Notes: generated by a model not told the origin, from the letters alone. A DNA stretch of 64,000 bases from Rhodovarius crocodyli (GCA_945901085.1 CAMDJV010000010.1:44119-108118); one strand, 5' to 3'; shown: positions 45,313 through 54,048, numbered from the stretch's first letter. A program made the numbers and translations.

Positions 45313-45396
45313 TTACGAAGCTTCGGCTGCCGCATTTGCAAATGTGACGACCTCGTCGACAACTTCTCTCATACGCAGCATATCAAGCATCGACAT
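45313..45396 (-). CDS. Possible 27-residue small protein
   Basis: A short frame, MSMLDMLRMREVVDEVVTFA and seven more residues, begins within the last codons of the 161-residue gene and stops at TAA. It would form one amphipathic helix. There is no clear ribosome binding site beyond the purine-rich CGAAAG upstream. It could be a coupled small protein or chance; evidence is weak. Confidence 0.2.
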   Translation of the reverse strand: MSMLDMLRMREVVDEVVTFANAAAEAS

Positions 45397-45868
45397 GACG
45401 GTTTACTTTCGACTCGTTTTTTCCATAGATGAAATCTCCATGGCATTCGGATATTTTTATCCCTTCAATATTAAATCTTATATTTATATGGCAGTAATCT
45501 TCGCGCATTAATGTTGGTATAATAAAATTCTCTACAGACATTATTTCTGTGGATCCATACAAACGAAAATGAACTTCGATTTTCATTTGTTTTCGGCCAA
45601 TGGGAGTTGCCCAGCCTGACCAGGAATGAAATGGGTGCTCACCAGGACGGTACTGGAGAATTATATTTCTGGGACTCGCCAGTGGAACGCCATCAATATT
45701 GATTTCGACCAATTCGACGGGCAATTCGCTTATTGCCGTCACAGTGAACCTGAGGGTGGTGCGTTGCCCAGTCCATTCCCTGGCAGGCCAGGTCGCCCAT
45801 AAGCCATAGGCAAACGCCGCTAAAACCGCGGCCAGGATGCCTAAAAACAGCCGCAACCATCCCAACAA
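45383..45868 (-). CDS. Orphan exported or membrane-anchored protein, A/T-rich
   Basis: 161 residues from a TTG start with AGGGG upstream. One N-terminal hydrophobic helix (WLRLFLGILAAVLAAFAYGL) acts as a signal or anchor. The rest looks like a beta domain (TLRFTVTAISELPVELVEIN, MKIEVHFRLYG, CHINIRFNIEGIKISECHG). The second half is much more A/T-rich than the neighbours, suggesting recent acquisition. I do not recognise a family; it may be a small cargo gene. Confidence 0.5.
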   Translation of the reverse strand: MLGWLRLFLGILAAVLAAFAYGLWATWPAREWTGQRTTLRFTVTAISELPVELVEINIDGVPLASPRNIILQYRPGEHPFHSWSGWATPIGRKQMKIEVHFRLYGSTEIMSVENFIIPTLMREDYCHINIRFNIEGIKISECHGDFIYGKNESKVNRHVDA

Positions 45869-46165
45869 GGCACAACACCCCTATTGATGCCAAGGAATAT
45901 ATCAGAACATAAGCCGATATGCAAGGATAAATTCCTTTCCCGGCATATTTTTGAACCAGACGCAACGCCGCGGCTTGCCCAGCTCTGCGCGCCGGGTCCG
46001 GGATTCGCATGGCAGCTGGCTCCTCAGCCGGCGCGCTTGCCCAGAGCAGAGGCTGCGGCCGCCGCTCCAACGGCTCTGGCGGCGGAGCGAAGATGCAAGC
46101 CCGCTGCTGCAGGGGCTGTTAGATCTGGTTATTCGGTTGGGCGGGCGGGCAGCAAGCCCAATTGC
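45869..46165. other. Spacer of mixed composition, no gene recognised
   Basis: The first 90 bp are A/T-rich like the orphan gene; the rest is G/C-rich. The promoter for the leftward orphan gene should be here. Open frames on either strand show no family resemblance or ribosome binding site. Confidence 0.4.
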
Positions 46166-46299
46166 TCAATGCGACGGCAGATCATCCTCCAGCGTGATGA
46201 GCGCACCCAGCACCTGGCCGCCCTTCACGTTCACCAGGAACGGATTGACCTCGCCCCCGGTGACCTCTCGGCGATGCGCCTGGCGCGAGTGCCATCGCC
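46166..46299 (-). pseudogene. Possible C-terminal remnant of an NDP-forming acyl-CoA synthetase
   Basis: One minus-strand frame reads EVTGGEVNPFLVNVKGGQVL then GALITLEDDLPSH and a stop. It resembles the end of ATP-grasp acyl-CoA synthetases; compare EAEINPLIIKPEGQGVVALD at the end of the gene at 12501-14543. There is no start or upstream domain, because the frame runs into the metallo-hydrolase gene in another phase. The match is short, so this is tentative. Confidence 0.3.
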
Positions 46300-47091
46300 T
46301 CAGGCGATGGGTTGGGCGTGCAACTGAACAGCAATGCCCTCCAACCCGGTTACGGCGGGGTAGCGCTGCATCACCAGCGGGTCATGGCCAGGGATGATAT
46401 GCTGCGGGCTGGGCGCGAGGGCGCGCAGCCTGTCAAACCCGTCCAGCATGCCGCCGACATGGAAGGCGGTGGTGAAAGGGCGGTTCTTCTCCAAATTCTC
46501 GTAGAAATGCGTGACGTCGGTGGCCAGCACCACTGTGCCGCGCGCGGTGTTGACGGTGACGCATTGCAGCCCGGCGCTATGGCCGCCGCAGGCATGGATC
46601 TTCAGCCCCAGTGCGAGTTCCGCATCGCCATCATGCCAAGCGACGCGCTCGGCGAAATTCATCCGGATGATACCGGCGACATCCTCGACCTCGAAGGAAT
46701 GCCTCAGGCGGGCATGCTTCATGTAGTGGCCGCAGGCGTATTGCATCTCCGCCTCCTGCAGATGGAAGCGCGCCTTGGCGAATTTGTGGAAGCTGCCGAC
46801 ATGGTCGTAATGCAGGTGGCTGATGATCACATCCTCGACCATGTCGGGGTCGATGCCCAGCAGCTTCAGGCTCTCTATCGGGCAGCGCAGATAGGTGCGC
46901 TTGCGCCGTGCCGCCACCTCCGCGGTGAAGCCGGTATCGATAATCCAGGCCTTTCCCCCACCAACCGCCGCCCAGACGAAATAATCCATCGGCATCGGCG
47001 CGTCATGCGGATCGCCGCCAATGAAATGCTCGGCGCGCCTAGCCTCGCGCATGGCGTAGCGCAGGGCATAGACCTGATAAATGGGGATCAT
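46300..47091 (-). CDS. Metallo-beta-lactamase-fold hydrolase, AHL-lactonase-like
   Basis: 263 residues from ATG 47089-47091, overlapping the SDR stop by 4 bp. The dizinc motif is in DVIISHLHYDHVGSFHKF; further metal ligands lie in GGHSAGLQCVTVNT, VLATDVTHFYENL and HIIPGHDPLVM. It resembles the AttM/AiiA-like lactonase branch, which opens lactone rings, but in this catabolic setting another lactone or ester is as likely as a homoserine lactone. It is cytoplasmic. Confidence 0.85.
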   Translation of the reverse strand: MIPIYQVYALRYAMREARRAEHFIGGDPHDAPMPMDYFVWAAVGGGKAWIIDTGFTAEVAARRKRTYLRCPIESLKLLGIDPDMVEDVIISHLHYDHVGSFHKFAKARFHLQEAEMQYACGHYMKHARLRHSFEVEDVAGIIRMNFAERVAWHDGDAELALGLKIHACGGHSAGLQCVTVNTARGTVVLATDVTHFYENLEKNRPFTTAFHVGGMLDGFDRLRALAPSPQHIIPGHDPLVMQRYPAVTGLEGIAVQLHAQPIA

Positions 47092-47837
47092 ACCGCCTTG
47101 ATCCAGCCGCCATCGACATCGAGGATAGCGCCCTGGATATAGCTGGCCTGAGCACTGGCGAGGAAGGCGACGACGCTGGCGATCTCGCTCGCCTCGCCGA
47201 AACGGGCGACGCCGGTGGCCTCGGCCAGCGCCGTGGCCGCCGCAGCCTCGTCCAGGCCGCGCTCCTCCATCACGGTCGCGATGCGGCTCGTCAGCCTTTC
47301 GGTGCGGATACTGCCCGGGTTGATGCAATTCACCCGCACGCCATCGCGCACGCCGCGATCAGCCAGGGATTTGGTCAGGTTCATCAGTGCCGCGTTGATC
47401 GAGCCGCCGATGGTGAAATCGGCACTCGCGATCTTGCCGCCGGCGCCGGCGATATGCACCACGCTGCCTTCGCTGGCCCGCAGATGCGGCCAGGCCGCGC
47501 GGGTCAGCCGAACGGCCGCCAGAAACTTCCCGGCGGTGCTATCAGCCCAGTCCTCATCGCTCAGCGTCAGAAAATCGCCGCGCTTCGTGGCCCCCGCGCT
47601 GTTCACCAGCAGGTCCAGCCGGCCGAAGCGCATGATGGCATCGGCCACCGCGGCGGCGGGCACCAGGGGATCGCGCAGGTCGCCAGCAAAACCCGCAGCC
47701 CCCGCCACGTCGCAGCCACCACGCGCCACGCCCAGCACATCCATGCCCTCTGCCACCAGCCGCTCGACAATGGCACGGCCAATGCCCTTGCTGGCGCCAC
47801 TGACCAGCGCGACGCGGCCCTTCAGATCCTGATGCAT
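47088..47837 (-). CDS. SDR-family protein with a non-canonical active site
   Basis: 249 residues. N-terminal cofactor motif VSGASKGIGRAIVERLVAEG and LLVNSAGATKRGDF are normal for a classical SDR. Where YxxxK is expected, the chain reads FTIGGSINAALMNLTKSLAD, so the catalytic Tyr and Lys are replaced by Gly and Asn. Close relatives probably share this pattern (from memory). It may use another mechanism or have a non-redox role. It lies between the lactonase-like gene and a Bug gene in one leftward unit. Confidence 0.85.
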   Translation of the reverse strand: MHQDLKGRVALVSGASKGIGRAIVERLVAEGMDVLGVARGGCDVAGAAGFAGDLRDPLVPAAAVADAIMRFGRLDLLVNSAGATKRGDFLTLSDEDWADSTAGKFLAAVRLTRAAWPHLRASEGSVVHIAGAGGKIASADFTIGGSINAALMNLTKSLADRGVRDGVRVNCINPGSIRTERLTSRIATVMEERGLDEAAAATALAEATGVARFGEASEIASVVAFLASAQASYIQGAILDVDGGWIKAV

Positions 47838-47840
47838 CGC

Positions 47841-48800
47841 TCACTCCATCCGCAGATTGGCGGTGCGGACGAGGGTGGTCATCCGCTCCATCTCGGTCTT
47901 GAGATAGTCGCCGAATTGCGCGGGCGTGCCGCCTATTACCTCGGCGCCGAGATCGAGCAGCCTGGCACGGCTCTCGGGCGAGCCGACAATGGCCATGATG
48001 GCCAGGTTCAGCCGCGCGATGATGGCAGGCGAGATGCCCGCCGGGCCGATCATCGCGTACCATTCCACGATCTCGAAGCCGGGCAGCCCGGCCTCGGCCA
48101 CCGTGGGCAGTTCCGGCAAATAGGCCTGGCGGGTGGCGGCGGTCACGGCCAGCGCGCGGAGCGAATCAGCGCGGACGAAAGGCAGGGTGGAGCTGGCATT
48201 GCCAAACATCAGCTGCAATTGCCCGCCCACCAAGTCGGCCAGCGCCGGCCCGCCGCCGCGATAGGGGATATGCACCATGTCGATGCCCGTCGCCGCCTTG
48301 AACATCTCGCCCGCGATATGGACAGAGCTGCCAATGCCCGGCGAGCCATAGGAAAGACGGCCAGGATTGGCGCGGCCATAGGCGATCAAATCCTGCACGC
48401 TATGGATCGGCAGCGCCTTATTCACCACCAGGATATTCGCGACATTGGCGAGGTGGAGGATGGGCGCCACGTCATTCAGCGGGTGATAGGGCTGGCGCGT
48501 CAGCAGCGCGCCGGTCACCAAGGTGCTGATGGTCAGGCAGATGGTGTGGCCATCGGCGGGCGCGCGCAGCGTTTCCACCACACCCACCGCGCCCGCGCCA
48601 CCGCTGCGGTTCTCCACCACCACGGCTTGGCCCAGCGCCGTGGCCAGGGGAGGGGCAATCTGCCGGGCCAGGATGTCGGTCGTTCCACCGGGCGGAAAAG
48701 GGCTGATCAGGCGGATAGGCCGGCTGGGCCAGGTGCCTTGGGCGCGCGCGGTGGGGGCAAGGAGGGCTGGCGTGGCCAGGAGGGCGGTTCTGCGCTGCAT
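47841..48800 (-). CDS. Bug/TctC-type periplasmic solute-binding protein
   Basis: 319 residues from ATG 48798-48800, which overlaps the upstream HD gene stop by one base (TGATG). Signal peptide MQRRTALLATPALLAPTARA; Bug pattern RLISPFPPGGTTDILARQIA, VVENRSGGAGAVGVVET, HIPYRGGGPALADLVGGQLQ. It is likely the binding protein for the substrate of this operon. No TctAB transporter is in the window. Confidence 0.92.
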   Translation of the reverse strand: MQRRTALLATPALLAPTARAQGTWPSRPIRLISPFPPGGTTDILARQIAPPLATALGQAVVVENRSGGAGAVGVVETLRAPADGHTICLTISTLVTGALLTRQPYHPLNDVAPILHLANVANILVVNKALPIHSVQDLIAYGRANPGRLSYGSPGIGSSVHIAGEMFKAATGIDMVHIPYRGGGPALADLVGGQLQLMFGNASSTLPFVRADSLRALAVTAATRQAYLPELPTVAEAGLPGFEIVEWYAMIGPAGISPAIIARLNLAIMAIVGSPESRARLLDLGAEVIGGTPAQFGDYLKTEMERMTTLVRTANLRME

Positions 48801-49426
48801 CACATCACCAACGGGCGGCGATATTTGCTGCTGACCGTCTCAGGCTTGATCAGCCCGCCGGCCAGCGCCAGGGTCCAATAGCCGATATCGGCGAGGTGGA
48901 CGATGGTGGCCTCCAGGCTGCGCACCAGCAATTCGCCCTCCCCACTATGGGCACCAGCGATATGCGCCACCTCCTCCGGCAGGCCGGCGAGGAGGCACAG
49001 ATGCACACCATAGGCGGGGTGACGGATGCTGGGCAGGCCGGCGCCGCGCGGATCTGCCTCCCAACGCCTGCGGTTCTCCGGGTCGAATTCCCAGGGTTTG
49101 CCCACATCGTGGCAAAGGCCGCCAGCAATCACGATGTCATGCTTCACCGCCATCTCGGGGTGGCAGGCCTGCATCTCATGGCCCATGCGCATGGCGAGGC
49201 GGGTGACGCCGCGGATGTGATGCGTCTGGTCGCCCGCCTTGAGGGTCATCGAGCCCGGGTTGCCGCTGGGCGGGATGTCGCGAATGGCAGCGTATGAGGA
49301 GCGGGCAAGGGCCAGCGCCCAGGCCTCGATCACACCGCGGCGCAGGCCCGCATCGGTGATCTCGGCAATCTCAGGCAGTTCCTCGGCGATCTGTGCGCGC
49401 AGCGCGTCATCCGGCTCGCTTGGCAT
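48800..49426 (-). CDS. HD-domain hydrolase
   Basis: 208 residues from ATG 49424-49426 with GAGGGAT upstream. HD motif set: THHIRGVTRLAMRMGHEMQA, then VIAGGLCHDVGKPWEFDPEN, and HPAYGVHLCLLAGLPEEVAH. HD proteins are metal-dependent phosphohydrolases; some act in catabolic operons with unknown roles. It is first in the leftward unit HD-Bug-SDR-lactonase and divergent from another Bug gene. Confidence 0.85.
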   Translation of the reverse strand: MPSEPDDALRAQIAEELPEIAEITDAGLRRGVIEAWALALARSSYAAIRDIPPSGNPGSMTLKAGDQTHHIRGVTRLAMRMGHEMQACHPEMAVKHDIVIAGGLCHDVGKPWEFDPENRRRWEADPRGAGLPSIRHPAYGVHLCLLAGLPEEVAHIAGAHSGEGELLVRSLEATIVHLADIGYWTLALAGGLIKPETVSSKYRRPLVM

Positions 49427-49496
49427 TTGCAATCCCTCACCCTTTGCATACACAATTCGCACGACTAGGCTCCTGCGAGAAGACAGGGAGTGGTTC

Positions 49497-50456
49497 ATGC
49501 GTCGCACCGTGCTGAAGGCCATGCTGGCGGCGCCTTGCGCCTGGGCGCAGCCTGCGGGTTTCCCCAACAGGTCGCTGCGGATGATCGTGCCCTTCGCCGC
49601 CGGCGGGGCCGCCGATGTCGTGGCCCGGCTGATGGCGCAGGGCATGAGCGAGGCGCTGGGCCAGCAGGTGGTGGTGGAAAATCGCGGCGGCTCGGGCGGC
49701 GTGCTCGGCTCGGAGGCGGCGCTGGCCGCACCGGCGGATGGCTACAGCTTCGTCTTCCACACCCTCTCCTCGGCGGTGATCAATGCCGGGCTGTATCGCA
49801 ACCTCAGCTTCGATGTGCGGCAGGCCTTTCTACCGGTCTCGCTGGTGGGGGTGCTGCCCAATGTGATTCTGGTGAATGGCCGCTTTCCGGCGCGCAACCT
49901 CGCGGAGTTGATCGCGCTGCTGCGGGCCAATCCCGGCAAATACACCTACGCCTCCTCCGGCAATGGCACGATCACCCATCTCTCCGCGCAATTGCTGATG
50001 ACAATGATCGGGGCGCAGGCGCTGCATGTGCCCTATCGCGGCTCCGGCCCCGCGCTGCAGGATCTGGCTGCGGGCAATGCAGACATCATGGTCGATACGC
50101 TGGGCGGCGGCCCCGGCCTGCTCGAGGCTGGGCATATCAGGGCGCTGGCGGTGACCTCGGCACGCAGAAGCGCCACCCTGCCCAATGTGCCAACCGCAGC
50201 CGAGGCCGGGCTGCCAGGCTATGAGACCACCAATTGGCACGGCATCTTCGCCACCCAAAACACGCCCGCCGCGGCGGTGGCCAGGCTGGAGGCGGCCGCG
50301 ATGGCAGCAGTGCGCAGCCCCGCCACACGGGCGAGGCTGGTGCAGGTGGGGCTAGAGCCGGCCGGCAGCACGGGCGCCGAATTGGCCAGTTTCTGGGATG
50401 CACAACTGGCGCTGTGGCTGCCCATCGTCAGGGCTTCAGGCGCGACGCCGGATTAA
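49497..50456 (+). CDS. Bug/TctC-type periplasmic solute-binding protein
   Basis: 319 residues; AGGGAG lies just upstream of ATG 49497. A short signal peptide (RRTVLKAMLAAPCAWAQ) is followed by RMIVPFAAGGAADVVARLMA, VVENRGGSGGVLGSEAA and HVPYRGSGPALQDLAAGNAD. It is divergent from the HD gene with a 70-bp gap, so the two probably share a control region. An R3 hairpin element begins 10 bp after the stop. Confidence 0.92.
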   Translation: MRRTVLKAMLAAPCAWAQPAGFPNRSLRMIVPFAAGGAADVVARLMAQGMSEALGQQVVVENRGGSGGVLGSEAALAAPADGYSFVFHTLSSAVINAGLYRNLSFDVRQAFLPVSLVGVLPNVILVNGRFPARNLAELIALLRANPGKYTYASSGNGTITHLSAQLLMTMIGAQALHVPYRGSGPALQDLAAGNADIMVDTLGGGPGLLEAGHIRALAVTSARRSATLPNVPTAAEAGLPGYETTNWHGIFATQNTPAAAVARLEAAAMAAVRSPATRARLVQVGLEPAGSTGAELASFWDAQLALWLPIVRASGATPD

Positions 50457-50466
50457 GAAAGCAAGA

Positions 50467-50565
50467 TTGGAGAGAAAGTATTCTCTCCAAACCTCTCATC
50501 TATTTTTATCTGAAAAAAAGGAATGGCGGGGGGTTTGGGGGGAGGAAACACTTTTTCCTCCCCCC
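50467..50565. repeat. R3 repeat, second copy, between convergent genes
   Basis: A perfect hairpin TTGGAGAGAA / TTCTCTCCAA (loop AGTA, 50467-50490), an A/T-rich centre containing TATTTTTATC, then a 12-bp stem GGGGGGAGGAAA / TTTCCTCCCCCC (50537-50565). The plan matches the dnaK-dnaJ element. It likely terminates both convergent transcripts. Confidence 0.8.
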
Positions 50566-50573
50566 ATGCTTGT

Positions 50574-51860
50574 TCACCGCAGCGCCGCCATAAACCCAGG
50601 AAGATCATCCCGCCAAACCGCCGCAATAGCCGCCTCGGCCTGCGGCGCATTCGCCACGAACTTGGCCTCCAATTGGGCGTCGCTCAGCGGCTTTGCCTCG
50701 CTGCCCAGTGGTGTCTCCACCGTATGGGTCAGGCTGCGCCCATCCGCGAGGGTCAGCGTCACCCGCGCCGCGCCGCGCGGCAGCGCGGTGTCCAATTCCG
50801 CGCGCACAAGGCCGCGCATGGCGGCGAGTGCCGGGTCGGCCACCGCCGGCTCCTCAAAATCCGCAACCCCCGCCGTGCCGCGCACCAGGCCCAGCGCCAC
50901 GCAATGATGGATGCTCACCCGGGCGTCGCGGGCATTGCTCACGACGCGGTCGCCACGCGCCAGCAGCAGCGCGTCGCCGGCGACCGTGATGGCGGTGATC
51001 GCATCGAGGGGGGCTGCGTCGCGCAGCGCAATTGCCGCGTCGATGACGGCGTGGAAGACGATGCCGGCGGGGTAGGGTTTGAAGGTGTTGCGGGCGATTT
51101 CCCAGCGATCGCCCAAGCCCTCCAGCATGGCTGAGAGGTCGGGCGTATCGCCCATGGCGCGCGCCCAGCCCAGAGCGCCCTCGATGGCCGTGGGTGCCGC
51201 CTGCCAGCCGGCTTCGGCGAAGAGCGCCGCCTGCAGCCCGTGCCGCGCCGCGTTGCCGACGCCAAGGTTCTTTCCGGCCGTTGGCAGGTTTTCCACGATG
51301 CTCCCCGCGAGGCTGGCGGCGAGACCAATGGCATGGGCGGAGCGCACCGCATCCAGCCCCAGCAGCCTCGCGCAGCCGGCGGCGGCGCCCAGCACGCCGG
51401 TGGTTGCGGTGATGTGCCAGCCGCGATCGTAATGCCCGGGCGAGACGCCAAGGCCGATGCGGCAGGCCACCTCGCCGCCGAGCAGGAAGGCATGCAGCAC
51501 GGCGGTGCCTGGCAATCCGCGCAGCTCGGCCAGCGCCAGCAATGGCGGGAAGATGGGCGCTGCGGGGTGGATCACCGTTGCCAGGTGGGTGTCGTCATAA
51601 TCGAGCAGATTGGCGGCGATGGCGTTGACGAAGGCGGCTGTCATCGGGTCGGTACGCGTCGCCTGGCCAATCACGGTGGCGGCGGGCGCGCCGGCGGTGG
51701 GCAGCATCACGCTGAGTGCGGCGCGCACGGTCGCGTCCTGCGCCACGCCCATGGCGCAGCCGAGATGGTTGAGCAATGTCCGCCGCGCCGCGTGCAGCAG
51801 GGCGGCGGAGGGGGCGTCATGATGGGCCGTGAAGACGCCGAGGGTCTGGGTGACGGTCAT
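50574..51860 (-). CDS. MmgE/PrpD-family protein
   Basis: 428 residues from ATG 51858-51860. Family regions: LLDYDDTHLATVIHPAAPIF with the conserved DDTH, RIGLGVSPGHYDRGWHITAT, GLAASLAGSIVENLPTAGKN, and the helical C-terminal domain. The family includes 2-methylcitrate dehydratase, cis-aconitate decarboxylase and many uncharacterised dehydratases. No prpB or prpC is present, so propionate use is not implied; a hydroxy di- or tricarboxylate is a reasonable guess. Confidence 0.9.
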   Translation of the reverse strand: MTVTQTLGVFTAHHDAPSAALLHAARRTLLNHLGCAMGVAQDATVRAALSVMLPTAGAPAATVIGQATRTDPMTAAFVNAIAANLLDYDDTHLATVIHPAAPIFPPLLALAELRGLPGTAVLHAFLLGGEVACRIGLGVSPGHYDRGWHITATTGVLGAAAGCARLLGLDAVRSAHAIGLAASLAGSIVENLPTAGKNLGVGNAARHGLQAALFAEAGWQAAPTAIEGALGWARAMGDTPDLSAMLEGLGDRWEIARNTFKPYPAGIVFHAVIDAAIALRDAAPLDAITAITVAGDALLLARGDRVVSNARDARVSIHHCVALGLVRGTAGVADFEEPAVADPALAAMRGLVRAELDTALPRGAARVTLTLADGRSLTHTVETPLGSEAKPLSDAQLEAKFVANAPQAEAAIAAVWRDDLPGFMAALR

Positions 51861-51980
51861 GCGGCTTTGTCTAACAGCCCCTTGCCGCCACCGCCTACCG
51901 CCCAGCGGGTTCCCCAAGGGACCGGTACCCGGACGGATGCCCTCCCGTTCAGCGCTCGCTGGTAAATCTGCCGGGCTCCG

Positions 51981-52931
51981 CTAAGCCAGGAACAATCCAT
52001 CAGGCAGCCTGCCCTTTGCCACGGCTGCCACCGCGTGGTCCAATTCCTCCAGGCTTGAGGTGCCGATGATATTCGTCGAAATCTCCGGCGCACCGATCAC
52101 AAAGCGCAAGGCGAGTTCCACGAGATTCGCCGCATGGCCGGCGGCGACCAGCGGCAGGAACCGTCGCGCCGCCGAAACATCCTGCGCATAGGTCTCGCCC
52201 GAGGCGATCGGCTCAACATTCTGCACGCCAAGCGGGCTGCGCGCTTCCGTGCCGCTCAATGCACCGCCGGCGAGGATTCGAATGGCCATCACGCCGATAT
52301 CCGCCCCGGCCGCATGCCGGATCACCCCGCCCAGATCGGGCGCATCCGGGCGGGCGGGGCCGATGCCGCTGGGATTGAGAAGGTTATAGGGCATCTGCGC
52401 GGTGGCGAAGCCGCCGACATCCAGCACCTGCCGGAGCGCTGCCGCATCGCCCAGGCCCGTGATGCCGAAAAAGCGGAACTTCCCTGCCGCGCGCAGGCGC
52501 TCCAGCGCCGGCACGGCTTCATTGAGGATTTGCTCGGGGGTGAAAGATGGCTCCGCACCCGCGAGGGTGATCGGGTTGTGCAGCTGGAAGATATCCACGC
52601 TATCCCGCCCGAGGCGGGACAAACTCTCCTCCAGCGAGGATGTGATGCGCCCCGCGATATCGCTGCGCTGCCCAGCAAAAACCCGCAATTTGGTCCCGAC
52701 CACGGGATGGGCGCCGAGACCGCGAAGGGCGCGGCCCAGATTGCGTTCAGAGGCGCCGTCACCATAGACGGCGGCGGTATCGAAATAGGTGATGCCGTGA
52801 TCCAGCGCGCGGCCAATGGCGCGGTCCTGCTCGGCCGCACTTCCCTTGACCATCAGCCCGCCAATGGCGCCGCAGCCATAGCCGAGCACAGAGACAGAAA
52901 GCCCCGTTCGCCCCAATCGCCGCTGTTCCAT
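51981..52931 (-). CDS. Aldo/keto reductase
   Basis: 316 residues from ATG 52929-52931 with GGGAG upstream. Catalytic residues: Asp and Tyr in YFDTAAVYGDGASE, Lys in VVGTKLRVFAG, His in DIFQLHNPITLAG. RRLGRTGLSVSVLGYGCGAI is the usual start of the general AKR group related to galactose dehydrogenase-like enzymes. It is unlike the other AKR in the window (at 4834). It lies 120 bp upstream of the MmgE/PrpD gene in the same direction. Confidence 0.9.
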   Translation of the reverse strand: MEQRRLGRTGLSVSVLGYGCGAIGGLMVKGSAAEQDRAIGRALDHGITYFDTAAVYGDGASERNLGRALRGLGAHPVVGTKLRVFAGQRSDIAGRITSSLEESLSRLGRDSVDIFQLHNPITLAGAEPSFTPEQILNEAVPALERLRAAGKFRFFGITGLGDAAALRQVLDVGGFATAQMPYNLLNPSGIGPARPDAPDLGGVIRHAAGADIGVMAIRILAGGALSGTEARSPLGVQNVEPIASGETYAQDVSAARRFLPLVAAGHAANLVELALRFVIGAPEISTNIIGTSSLEELDHAVAAVAKGRLPDGLFLA

Positions 52932-53050
52932 CCCAGATCTCCCCATGAATTGGGGCGGATGCTGGGCCATGGCGGCGCTTGCGGCAAGCCAGGCCGCACG
53001 CCATGCTCGCAGCAGAACCGGCCGCAGATGCCGGATTGGAGGATGCCCCG

Positions 53051-54028
53051 ATGATGTGGTCTCGCCGCCTGCTGCTCGCCGCAGCGCCCAGCCTTGCTGT
53101 CACGCGCAAAGCCGCCGCCGCTTATCCGGACCGGCCCATCCGCGTCATCGTCCCCTTCGCCGCCGGCGGCAATACCGACATCCTGGCGCGCATCCTCACC
53201 GCTCGCATGGCCGAGCGGCTGGGCATACCGATGGTCATCGAGAACCGGGCGGGTGCGGGCGGCAGCATCGGCGCGGAGTTGGTCGCGCGGGCCTCGCCAG
53301 ATGGCTATACGCTACTCTTCGGCGCGGGTGGGCCGCTGACGGCCAATCCGGTGCTGCAGGCCAGGCTGCCCTATGATGTGGAGCGCGATTTCCGGCCGAT
53401 TGGCCTGGTGGGCATCCTGCCCATGGTGTGCCAGATCACGCCGCGCCTCGCCGCGCGCAGCCTGGCCGATCTGCTGGGGCTGATGCGCGCGCGCCCCGGC
53501 ATGGTGACGGTGGCGACCCCGGGCAATGGCAGTGCGGCGCATCTGGCGTTGGAACTGCTGATGGCGAACGCGAATGTTCGTGCCTCGCATGTGCCCTATC
53601 GGGGCGGCAGCGCCATGATCCCCGACCTGATCAGCGGGGCGGTGGAGGTGGCCATGGTCGAGCTTCCCTCAGCCTTGCCGCTGCACCGGGACAACCAGGC
53701 GCCGATCATTGCCATAGCAGCGCGGGAGCGTTCAGACTTGCTGCCCAATGTGGGTACTTTCATCGAGGCCGGCCTGGCGGGCTTTACTGCCGGCAGCTAT
53801 GGCGGATTGCTGGCACCGAGCGCTGCATCGCCGGAGGTGATCACCACCTTGCAGGCTGCAGTTTCCGCCACGCTGGCGGAGCCGGCGGTGCTCTCTCGCA
53901 TTGCCGAGGTGGGCGCCATTCCATCCATTGAGGCACAGCGCTCGCCAGAGGGTTTCACCGCCTTTCTCCGGCAAGAACTGGCCAATGCGCGGCGCGCGGC
54001 CGAACTCGCCGGCCTGCGCCCGGGGTGA
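53051..54028 (+). CDS. Bug/TctC-type periplasmic solute-binding protein
   Basis: 325 residues; GGAGGA precedes ATG 53051. Signal peptide region MWSRRLLLAAAPSLAVTR, then RVIVPFAAGGNTDILARILT, VIENRAGAGGSIGAELVA and HVPYRGGSAMIPDLISGAVE. It is the fifth Bug protein of the window and lies upstream of the GntR gene in the same direction. An R2 fragment separates it from gntR. Confidence 0.92.
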   Translation: MMWSRRLLLAAAPSLAVTRKAAAAYPDRPIRVIVPFAAGGNTDILARILTARMAERLGIPMVIENRAGAGGSIGAELVARASPDGYTLLFGAGGPLTANPVLQARLPYDVERDFRPIGLVGILPMVCQITPRLAARSLADLLGLMRARPGMVTVATPGNGSAAHLALELLMANANVRASHVPYRGGSAMIPDLISGAVEVAMVELPSALPLHRDNQAPIIAIAARERSDLLPNVGTFIEAGLAGFTAGSYGGLLAPSAASPEVITTLQAAVSATLAEPAVLSRIAEVGAIPSIEAQRSPEGFTAFLRQELANARRAAELAGLRPG

Positions 54029-54048
54029 TGCTCCGGGAACGCAACAGG

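Noticed and set aside
47439..47837. Labelling the SDR at 47088 as FabG
   Set aside because: The YxxxK active site is absent and the context is catabolic, whereas a canonical FabG lies with fabD at 15774.
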